Part shown: piece by piece, positions 1-5,465 of the stretch
How the letters are laid out: each line of letters starts with the position of its first letter
How positions within the stretch are numbered: the first letter of the stretch is position 1
Origin: Alphaproteobacteria bacterium
Lineage (GTDB): Bacteria; Pseudomonadota; Alphaproteobacteria; UBA3830
DNA length: 9,071 bases
Assembly (NCBI GenBank): GCA_025998595.1
Contig: BNWE01000049.1
Coordinates: 1 to 9,071 of the forward strand
Reading direction: 5' to 3'
Position numbers and translations under genes: made by a program
Notes under the pieces: model-generated
What the model was told of the DNA's origin: nothing
Databases searched by the model: none
Seen by the model: the letters and a program-made list of their open reading frames with translations, nothing else

Positions 1-59
1 GTAAAATTTTCTTCATATATCTCTCATCTTTTATTGCACAAAACTAGATCGCTCTATAT

Positions 60-84
60 ATCATAAGGGCAATCTATGATTTTT
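60..84 (+). terminator. Weak possible intrinsic terminator
   Basis: A 6-bp AT-rich stem (ATCATA at 60-65, TATGAT at 75-80) with a 9-base loop runs into a T5 tract at 80-84. It could end a plus-strand gene lying before the window. The stem is weak, so this may be chance. The rest of bases 1-130 shows no convincing coding or RNA signal. Confidence 0.2.
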
Positions 85-129
85 GCAAGTCCTATTGAAA
101 AATAAAGTATATAGAACTAATTTTCCATA

Positions 130-430
130 ATTACGGGGAGTTCTGTTGCCCGGCTCCCCTGACCGCGAAGTGTCCTCTACTGCTTAGGCTGCGAGAGCCG
201 CTGCGGCGAAGGAATTGTCGTTCGCCAATGCAAAATTGTCATTGGCTGCGACTAACACTCCAAGACTACCTTTTTTAGTAGCATTTATGTTATTCAGTTC
301 TATAACGTAAACCATCACGAGTAAAAATCGAGTTTTTCAATGCGTGTCGAATCTATTCACCCCCATAAAAAGCTCTGGTGGAGGTGCCGGGCTCTGCCCC
401 CGGGTCCACGTCACCTATTTGTCACGACGT
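130..430 (-). ncRNA. ssrA: tmRNA, circularly permuted two-piece form
   Basis: Transfer-messenger RNA rescues stalled ribosomes by acting first as tRNA-Ala and then as a short mRNA for a degradation tag. Read on the minus strand, the acceptor piece comes first and ends in CACCTCC-ACCA (386-376). After an 11-base spacer (375-365), the coding piece begins GGGGGTGAATAGATTCGACA (364-345), the conserved tmRNA 5' end. GGGGGTG (364-358) and CACCTCC (386-380) form a 7-bp acceptor stem whose third pair is G-U, the alanine identity pair. The T stem is CCGGG/CCCGG (403-399 with 391-387) around the loop GGCAGAG, which lacks the usual TTC start, as I recall for alphaproteobacterial two-piece tmRNAs. The tag frame is at 249-184. 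A GGGGAG/CTCCCC stem (159-154 with 140-135) with a CCGGGCAACAGAA loop closes the coding piece. The outer ends (about 130 and 430) are estimates, and I could not resolve a full P2 helix. Confidence 0.92.
184..249 (-). other. tmRNA tag reading frame (21 codons)
   Basis: After the typical TTAGTC leader, the resume codon GCA (249-247) opens a frame ending in TAA (186-184). It encodes AANDNFAL followed by ANDNSFAAAALAA. The start resembles other alphaproteobacterial tags (Caulobacter is AANDNFAEEFAVAA), and the end LAA is the classical ClpXP recognition end. The tag is longer than usual because the AANDNF and ANDNSF units look like a diverged tandem duplication. Translation as a tag follows from the tmRNA identification, not from a Shine-Dalgarno site. 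Confidence 0.88.
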
Positions 431-465
431 TTATTACTATAGTCATCACATAGATAACGACTATC

Positions 466-493
466 ATTATACACGAATTTCTTAATAAAACAA
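466..493 (-). promoter_or_regulatory. Likely ssrA promoter
   Basis: On the minus strand a perfect -10 hexamer TATAAT (471-466) lies 16 bases after a TTGTTT -35-like hexamer (493-488). This would start transcription near 459, about 55 bases before the T stem of the tmRNA acceptor piece. The -10 is strong and the -35 only moderate. It fires away from rph, so 494-656 forms a divergent intergenic region. Confidence 0.5.
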
Positions 494-590
494 CAAAAAA
501 ATTGCGATTTTGAGCTTTTTTCTAGGATTTTTGGATTCATCGGCATATATTATTGGAATTTCAGCAAAATAAAAACAGAAGAATTTTTAG

Positions 591-631
591 ATAGTTGATA
601 AGCAACATCATGGAAATCAATAATCAACTAT
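591..631. repeat. 9-bp inverted repeat upstream of rph
   Basis: ATAGTTGAT (591-599) and ATCAACTAT (623-631) are perfect inverted copies separated by 23 bases. This could be a widely spaced operator or an RNA stem in a long rph leader. There is no T tract, so it is not an intrinsic terminator. In AT-rich DNA a 9-bp match may be coincidence. Confidence 0.35.
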
Positions 632-656
632 GGTACTTTCAACAGTAGTAGCTGGT

Positions 657-685
657 TTCACAAGGATTCTAGTGGATTTTATAAT
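657..685 (+). promoter_or_regulatory. Possible rph promoter
   Basis: TTCACA (657-662) and TATAAT (680-685) are separated by 17 bases, five of six and six of six matches to sigma-70 consensus. Initiation would fall near 692, only about 8 bases before the ATG at 700. That would cut off most of the GGAGAG ribosome-binding sequence (689-694). Either the transcript is nearly leaderless or rph is transcribed from farther upstream. Confidence 0.35.
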
Positions 686-699
686 ATGGAGAGAGGATA

Positions 700-1401
700 A
701 TGCGTTTTTCCGGAAGAGCCAATGATGAATTAAGAAAAATAGAAGTCATTCCTGACTATTTAAATCATGCCGAGGGAAGTTGTCTCATATCGTTCGGACA
801 CACTAAGGTACTGTGTGCGGTAACTCTCGAGGATAAGGTGCCTCCTTTTCTAAAGGGATCCGGCAAAGGTTGGATCTCGGCGGAATATGCGCTGCTACCT
901 CGTTCCACCGGTGTACGCACCGATCGGGAATCCGTAAGAGGCAAGCAATACGGAAGAACCCACGAAATACAAAGATTGATCGGTCGATCTCTGCGAGCAT
1001 CCGTTGATCTGGATTTGCTCGGAGAACGGCAGATAAGAGTCGACTGCGACGTAATTCAGGCTGACGGCGGCACAAGAACTGCTTCCGTATGCGGCGCGTG
1101 TATCGCTCTCGGATTGGCCATAAAAAAGATGAAATTCAGAAGGAATCCGTTCAAGCATCTCATCGCTGGAGTTTCCAGTGGCATAGTTGGTGGAAATGTA
1201 ATTTTGGATCTCGATTTCATGGAAGATTCAAATGCTGAAGTGGATGCAAATTTCGTTATGCTGGAAACCGGAGAGCTCGTAGAAGTGCAGGCGACAGGAG
1301 AGAAAGGTACCTTCAGCGATAAACAACTGATGGATATGCTGGCATGCGCGAGAAAAGGAATTGCTTCAATTATCGACGTCCAGAAGGAAATTCTATTGTA
1401 A
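700..1401 (+). CDS. rph: Ribonuclease PH
   Basis: RNase PH is a phosphate-dependent 3'-5' exoribonuclease that trims tRNA 3' ends in the cytoplasm and works as a ring of dimers. The 233-residue protein spans the whole family length (about 238). The opening MRFSGRANDELR and HAEGSCLISFG are typical. R86 (in GKQYGRTHEIQR) and G124-T125-R126 (in DGGTRTAS) are the phosphate-site residues, and D176/D182 in EDSNAEVDANF are the metal/catalytic acids, so the enzyme should be active. VPPFLKGSGKGW resembles alphaproteobacterial homologues. The ATG is preceded by GGAGAG (689-694) at suitable spacing, and the first residues match the family N-terminus. The usual alphaproteobacterial neighbours hrcA and rdgB are not in view, and the next gene has its own promoter, so rph is probably a single-gene unit here. 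Confidence 0.97.
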   Translation: MRFSGRANDELRKIEVIPDYLNHAEGSCLISFGHTKVLCAVTLEDKVPPFLKGSGKGWISAEYALLPRSTGVRTDRESVRGKQYGRTHEIQRLIGRSLRASVDLDLLGERQIRVDCDVIQADGGTRTASVCGACIALGLAIKKMKFRRNPFKHLIAGVSSGIVGGNVILDLDFMEDSNAEVDANFVMLETGELVEVQATGEKGTFSDKQLMDMLACARKGIASIIDVQKEILL

Positions 1402-1746
1402 GTAGCCAGAGCCGAACTGGCGGAGTCTGCTTCGCTACTGGTTGCATTGTATGCGAAATGCGCTTGTTTTACGTTTCAGAATATAGCAAGGCAGTAAATG
1501 CACGTAATGCAACGAAAAAATAAAATTATAATTTAATAAAATATTGATGTGTTTTCGCAATAATAGACCTATTGTATATAATTAAACTGTCATTAAAATT
1601 CTGTAAAGAGATTAGATCTGTTGCAAAACCGAATATGCTCGAATGTCTTTTTTAAAATATTTTCAAAAAGGGCTTGCAAAAAACGTCTTTTTCACATATA
1701 TAATGTGTATATTGTTTAGATTGATATAGCAAAAGCGGAGAAAAGT
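1402..1746. other. AT-rich intergenic region without a gene
   Basis: About 345 bases separate rph from the OTU-like gene. The first 100 bases are GC-richer and contain a small GCCAG/CTGGC hairpin (1405-1421) without a T tract, so no clear rph terminator is seen. The rest is very AT-rich with an AT-only inverted repeat (CTTTTT 1647-1652, AAAAAG 1665-1670). The last 75 bases hold the promoter and ribosome-binding site of the next gene. No convincing ORF or RNA gene was recognised. Confidence 0.5.
1674..1704 (+). promoter_or_regulatory. Likely promoter of the OTU-like gene
   Basis: TTGCAA (1674-1679) precedes TATATA (1697-1702, 17-base spacing) and the overlapping TATAAT (1699-1704, 19-base spacing). 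Transcription would start near 1710, giving a leader of about 37 bases. GGAG at 1737-1740 sits six bases before the ATG at 1747. The -10 lies inside a small CACAT/ATGTG inverted repeat (1693-1707) that could bind a regulator. Confidence 0.5.
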
Positions 1747-3114
1747 ATGAAGAAAATTTTATTAGCTGGTTTATCGGCATTTTTGATAGATAACGATTGT
1801 TGTGCATTCAATGAAGCTCATCGTCGCGCGCAGCCTCATGTGGCAGTTGCAGCGTTACAGCCTAAGGCAGTGTTAAAAAAGAAGCGTAGGGCTGAGCAGG
1901 AAAAGAAACGTCTGGCGGAGCGTCTAGCTGAGCGCAGAAAGAAGCGTCAGGAAGAGCGCAAGGCAGAGCTGAAAAAAAAACGCATAGAAGAAGAAGGTAG
2001 GCGTCTGGCGGCGTACAAGGCAGAGCTGGAGAAGAAGTGTCTGGAAGAGCGGAAAAAGAAACGCATAGCTGAACGCAAAGCTGAGTTGGAAAAGAAGCGC
2101 AAAGCTGAGCGTAAGGCAAATGCCGTAAAGGTTGCTGCTGTCTCCAAGTCTCCAGTAGCGAAACCGGCTGCACAAACAACCGCGGCAAGACTTGCCGCGC
2201 AAGCGGCATTGAAGCGTCAGGCCGCAGCACTTGCAAAAGCTGCCCCTAAGGCAAAGCCACCACGTGTAATTCTTGAGCCAGCCAGACCAAAGTCTGCGCC
2301 AACGATCGGTTCTAGAGCGCAATCGCCAACACCTATTGCAGGGAAAAGGTCATCTTCGGCACCGACAATGCAATACATGGAGATAGAAGATTCCGCCAAA
2401 GGCACAACAGAGGAGGGAACCGTATTAAGGGGTATAGTCACTTCTGGAGCGAGTCTTTCCTGCGGATTTAGAGCAATGGAGACAAATTTGACAACGCTTT
2501 ATGCGCAGAATGAAAAAGGCGACGATCTTTGTAGGAAAAGAGCAATTGCGTTATTGCGCAACAATCTCGATAAGCCTGAGGTAAAGCAACTTATTCTTCC
2601 TGAGATATTTACTTTTATCCAAGATCATGAGGATGAAAAACCTGGTAATCAAGGTGACTTTGATGGTTTTATGCGGGATGCTGAGAGAACGCTTGGTGGT
2701 TCTATTTACTCGCTTAAAGATATATATTCAGGTCTACGAGCGTATGCGAATGAGAATAGAGAGGCCATGAATGAATTTTGTAAACAGATACCTCAAGGTG
2801 TATTTGAAGCCTATATAAATAATACAATCGCTCGCCGTAATGTAATGCTTCAGATTCCTGAGGAGACAGGAGTGTTTGATGCCTTAGCCTATCTCCGGAA
2901 CGTAAATCTGCGCATCGTCAGAAGGCATGCAGGGCACCTCTATGCCAATGGTGACAATAACTTCGGGAATGCTGGTAGTCTTTTGCATGACTATAGACAT
3001 CCTAATCCCAATGGAATAACCGCAGCAAAACCAAGTGGGGATACTGTTTTCATAATGTATGAAGGTAACAATATGAGTGGGCATTTCAGCAGAGCCAAAG
3101 TAGTTGGACAATAG
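1747..3114 (+). CDS. Charged coiled-coil protein with C-terminal OTU-like cysteine protease domain
   Basis: The 455 residues form three parts. Residues 1-20 (MKKILLAGLSAFLI, then DNDCCA) look like a short, imperfect Sec signal. Residues 40-128 are almost entirely K, R, E and A with a repeated KAELEKKR unit, predicting a long charged helix or coiled coil. Residues 129-215 are Ala/Pro/Ser-rich and probably disordered. Residues 228-455 resemble an OTU protease: candidate nucleophile C239 in SCGFRAM, a FDALAYLRNVNLRIV segment (377-391) like the central OTU helix-strand, and candidate catalytic H446 in SGHFSRAKVV near the end. The Asp usually three residues before the Cys is Ser236 here. OTU enzymes cleave ubiquitin chains, which bacteria lack, so a host-cell target is inferred. 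It has its own promoter and terminator and lies before a T6SS operon. Another papain-like fold is possible; the family call is a by-eye match. The start is supported by GGAG at 1737-1740. Confidence 0.6.
   Translation: MKKILLAGLSAFLIDNDCCAFNEAHRRAQPHVAVAALQPKAVLKKKRRAEQEKKRLAERLAERRKKRQEERKAELKKKRIEEEGRRLAAYKAELEKKCLEERKKKRIAERKAELEKKRKAERKANAVKVAAVSKSPVAKPAAQTTAARLAAQAALKRQAAALAKAAPKAKPPRVILEPARPKSAPTIGSRAQSPTPIAGKRSSSAPTMQYMEIEDSAKGTTEEGTVLRGIVTSGASLSCGFRAMETNLTTLYAQNEKGDDLCRKRAIALLRNNLDKPEVKQLILPEIFTFIQDHEDEKPGNQGDFDGFMRDAERTLGGSIYSLKDIYSGLRAYANENREAMNEFCKQIPQGVFEAYINNTIARRNVMLQIPEETGVFDALAYLRNVNLRIVRRHAGHLYANGDNNFGNAGSLLHDYRHPNPNGITAAKPSGDTVFIMYEGNNMSGHFSRAKVVGQ
1960..2100 (+). repeat. 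Degenerate K-A-E-L-E-K-K repeats in coding sequence
   Basis: Three copies of an 8-codon unit encode KAELKKKR (1960-1983), KAELEKKC (2017-2040) and KAELEKKR (2077-2100), 19 to 20 codons apart, embedded in similar AERRKKR/EERKKKR segments. The copies differ at synonymous sites, so this is an older expansion and not a fresh slippage product. A run of nine A bases lies at 1972-1980 inside the first copy. Confidence 0.7.
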
Positions 3115-3143
3115 CCACTTCTAAAACTCATTTTACAAACACC

Positions 3144-3176
3144 AAAAGCCGATGTAAAAGTCGGCTTTTTGGTTTT
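3144..3176 (+). terminator. Intrinsic terminator after the OTU-like gene
   Basis: AAAAGCCGA (3144-3152) and TCGGCTTTT (3161-3169) form a perfect 9-bp stem with an 8-base loop, running into TTTTT and then GGTTTT. It starts 30 bases past the stop codon. The A tract on the left side means it could also work for minus-strand transcription. It separates the OTU-like gene from the T6SS operon, so the two are probably transcribed independently. Confidence 0.88.
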
Positions 3177-3180
3177 GCAG

Positions 3181-3401
3181 CGCTGTGCATACTCCTTCTC
3201 GGTAAGGACAAAGACTTTTTTCCTGGATTTCTACGGCTCTTCAAGCCTCTGAATGAGTTGTTGCACCATGCGCGTTTTATGATTAATGCGTGTGCGGTAC
3301 GCATCGACGTCGGGTCCAGGGCTCCAAAAGAAGCGCTTACGACGACGCTGAATCTCTAGAAATAGCCCTGAGTCATTAGCATTAACAATAGTATTAACAA
3401 T
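3181..3401 (-). pseudogene. Possible decayed minus-strand coding remnant
   Basis: This stretch is GC-richer than the AT-rich spacers around it. On the minus strand, 3401-3231 is open for 56 codons, containing RRRKRFFWSPGPDVDAYRTR and HKTRMVQQLIQRLEEP, and stops at TAG (3233-3231). The same frame then continues with protein-like KSRKKVFVLTEKEYAQRC. No ATG, GTG or TTG starts the open part properly; the only ATG (3269-3267) is 12 codons from the stop. I do not recognise the family. It may be the worn end of a lost gene or just chance in a non-coding spacer. A 7-bp inverted repeat (CAGGGCT 3317-3323, AGCCCTG 3364-3370) lies within it. Confidence 0.25.
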
Positions 3402-3428
3402 TTATTTTAAGCAAAATTAGTGTTAATG
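3380..3428. promoter_or_regulatory. Three ATTAACA motifs before tssK
   Basis: CATTAACA occurs at 3380-3387 and again, inverted, as TGTTAATG at 3421-3428. TATTAACA at 3392-3399 is a direct copy 12 bases after the first, the two sharing ATTAACAAT. The last copy ends five bases before the tssK ATG. The spacing and position suggest a binding site for a regulator of the T6SS operon. TTAACA at 3382-3387 could also serve as a -35, but no good -10 follows. Function is inferred only. Confidence 0.35.
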
Positions 3429-3433
3429 TTGCA

Positions 3434-4747
3434 ATGGGTAAAGTGGTGAGCGATTTGCATAATTTCATTCAGTGGCATGAGGGGATGTTGTTATCTCCGC
3501 AGCATTTTCAGCAGTCGGACAGGTATCTTCAGCATTTGTTTAGTGTGTTCGGGCTGTCCTGCAATACGTTCTGCTATGGGGTGCACGAGCTTTCGGTTGA
3601 TACGTCGGCGCTGTCTTCCGGTGTGATTCGGGTTATGAAGGCGAGGGGTGTCTTTCAGGACGGCTATTCCTTCGATTACGATGCCATGTACGATCATCCG
3701 CTGCACAAGAATCTCATCGACTATTTCACAACTCATATGGCTTCGGTGAGGGTGCATCTGGCCATTCCCGCGAGAAAAGAAGGGAAAAGCGAGTTAATCG
3801 GGGATATGGCGCGCTACTATGCACATGAGGAGATCAACGTAAATGATGAGAATGGCGGCGATAATCACATTAATATCCCGGTGCTCAAACCCAAGATGCG
3901 TCTGCTGACGGACGATGAAGTGGATGCTCGCTACTCAAGCTTTCCGATTCTTGAAGTGGAAAAGGCCGTGGATGGTGGAATCGCCGCTACGAATTTCATT
4001 CCGCCGTACATTACGGTGGACGAGCATTCCAAGGTGTCCGAGATGTGTCGCGAAGTCGCGCGGCTCATTCGTAGCAAGGTGTCCTACTTCGCCGATAGAA
4101 AAGATAATCATTCCAAAAGCAATACGGATGAATCGTTGTCGTGTCTGCGGTTGCTAATACAGGCCGCTCTGCCGCTGGAGGCCATCATAAAAATCAATGG
4201 AATACAGCCGTTTGAGATATACAAGTGCCTTCTGAATTCCGTATCCAATATTATTGCGGTAAATCCCGCACAGCTGATACCGACACTGCCGAAATACGAT
4301 CACAACGACATATTCGGAACGTTCAATGCCATGGCGGAGTACGCGAGAGGTATTCTGGAAGGTATGAAGCAGAAATACGATATCATTCATTTTGCTAAAG
4401 AAGATCACTTCTTCAAATTGCAGATGAAAAAAGAATGGCTGGAGAGGGACGAAATCGCCATAGGAATTCAAAAGTCGTTTTCGTCGACAGAGAACGATAT
4501 TCTAAATTGGATATCCGGAGTGCAGATCGCCAGTGAATCCATGCTCCACGTGATAAAAGACAGAAGAATCCTGGGGGCGGAGCGCAGCATAATGGAGCGT
4601 GGGGCGTATATTACTCAGCCAACCGGCATGATCATTCTGGCAGTGAAAACCCAAAACGCCTACATAAAAGCTTCGGAAAAATTGTGTCTGGTAAATGCGT
4701 CTCAGTCCATTCCGCCGGAGGAGGTGATTCTCTATGCAGAATGCTAG
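3434..4747 (+). CDS. tssK: Type VI secretion baseplate protein TssK
   Basis: TssK (ImpJ/VasE family) forms trimers that join the T6SS baseplate to the TssL/TssM membrane complex on the cytoplasmic side. At 437 residues it is close to the usual 440-450. Its N-terminus carries the family hallmark WHEGMLLSPQHFQQSDRYLQ (14-33), and the middle has FIPPYITV (188-195), matching the conserved FIPP motif. No signal peptide or membrane segment is visible, as expected. The ATG at 3434 lacks a recognisable Shine-Dalgarno sequence; GTG codons at 3443 and 3446 in the same frame are alternatives, but all begin before the conserved region. It is the first gene of the visible operon and overlaps tssL by 14 bases. 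No tssJ precedes it, although tssJ-tssK-tssL-tssM is a common order. Confidence 0.95.
   Translation: MGKVVSDLHNFIQWHEGMLLSPQHFQQSDRYLQHLFSVFGLSCNTFCYGVHELSVDTSALSSGVIRVMKARGVFQDGYSFDYDAMYDHPLHKNLIDYFTTHMASVRVHLAIPARKEGKSELIGDMARYYAHEEINVNDENGGDNHINIPVLKPKMRLLTDDEVDARYSSFPILEVEKAVDGGIAATNFIPPYITVDEHSKVSEMCREVARLIRSKVSYFADRKDNHSKSNTDESLSCLRLLIQAALPLEAIIKINGIQPFEIYKCLLNSVSNIIAVNPAQLIPTLPKYDHNDIFGTFNAMAEYARGILEGMKQKYDIIHFAKEDHFFKLQMKKEWLERDEIAIGIQKSFSSTENDILNWISGVQIASESMLHVIKDRRILGAERSIMERGAYITQPTGMIILAVKTQNAYIKASEKLCLVNASQSIPPEEVILYAEC
4717..4728 (+). promoter_or_regulatory. Very strong tssL ribosome-binding site inside tssK
   Basis: GGAGGAGGTGAT contains AGGAGGTGAT, a ten-base match to the complement of the 16S rRNA 3' end, five bases before the tssL ATG at 4734. 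It fixes the tssL start and lies wholly within the tssK coding end, so tssL may be translated efficiently on its own as well as by coupling. Confidence 0.8.
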
Positions 4748-5465
4748 TACAAATACGCTGGATCTCATAGAAATGTTTGATGAATTTTGTCTGGAGGTGT
4801 TCGAGAATAGGAAACTCATAGACGAGAAAAGAGATGCGTTCGATTTCAGACAAATGCATAACATGATGTGTAATAACCTTAAGAAAGCGCTGGAATATGA
4901 TAAAAACCTATCTTTTCATAAGGAAATAAGGGAAGTTGCCTACATAATGGCGGCTTTTGGAGACGAGATCTTCTTAAATATGGAATGGATCGGTAAGAAG
5001 TTCTGGGAAGAACATATGCTGGAGCAGATATTTTTCGGAACCCAAATTGCCGGAGAAGCTATATTCGCCAGAATCGAAGATCTGATCGTTGCAAAACATA
5101 CACTTTTTCTGGAAAAAGCTGAAATATATATCGAGCTACTTCTGCTGGGATTTAAGGGAAGATACCGGGCAATGGAGAATGAACATGAGCAACTCGATAT
5201 CTATCGCCAAAAGCTGTTTACTTCGATTTCCAAACACGATATAGCTCTGCTGGGTCATGGCGGACACATGTTCAAGAAGCAATACTCCTACACAATTCCA
5301 ACGATTCATCGGAAATTGATGCCGGACGCCGCCATAATAACCTACATTTCCTCGTTTTTTGTGTTTATGTTTTTGGTAATTAGTACCGTCGTTTGGATGT
5401 TTGAAACAAGAGATTTGGATATGTTGTTACGGGATATTGCCAAAGTTGCCGTTGGAGACAACTGA
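4734..5465 (+). CDS. tssL: Type VI secretion inner-membrane protein TssL (DotU family)
   Basis: TssL is an inner-membrane protein whose cytoplasmic domain binds TssK and which associates with TssM. The DotU domain fills residues 10-180, with AAFGDEIFLNMEW (73-85), the W91 region, IAGEAIF (105-111) and the signature LGFKGRYR (138-145). One hydrophobic segment at about 199-223 near the C-terminus gives the usual tail-anchored topology, leaving about 20 residues in the periplasm. At 243 residues it is the short form with no fused OmpA or peptidoglycan-binding domain, so attachment to the cell wall would need another protein. It starts inside tssK and its TGA shares one base with the tssM ATG, indicating translational coupling. 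Confidence 0.95.
   Translation: MQNASTNTLDLIEMFDEFCLEVFENRKLIDEKRDAFDFRQMHNMMCNNLKKALEYDKNLSFHKEIREVAYIMAAFGDEIFLNMEWIGKKFWEEHMLEQIFFGTQIAGEAIFARIEDLIVAKHTLFLEKAEIYIELLLLGFKGRYRAMENEHEQLDIYRQKLFTSISKHDIALLGHGGHMFKKQYSYTIPTIHRKLMPDAAIITYISSFFVFMFLVISTVVWMFETRDLDMLLRDIAKVAVGDN

Noticed and set aside
130..430. Tested whether the GC-rich CCGGG...ACCA element was an ordinary tRNA.
   Set aside because: There is no anticodon arm; the GATTCGAC motif, the tag frame and the permuted order identify tmRNA instead.
1402..1494. In-frame continuation of rph past its TAA for 30 further sense codons (VARAELAESASLL...).
   Set aside because: RNase PH already has its full family length and C-terminal helix before the TAA, so the extension is not needed and is probably chance in a GC-richer spacer.
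1647..1670. CTTTTT/AAAAAG inverted repeat as a possible rph terminator.
   Set aside because: The stem is A-T only apart from one C-G pair, is 245 bases past the stop codon, and no T tract follows it.
1862..2322. Long minus-strand open frames rich in Cys, Leu, Ser and Phe.
   Set aside because: They are the antisense of the Lys/Glu/Arg repeat region, whose codons contain few reverse-strand stops.
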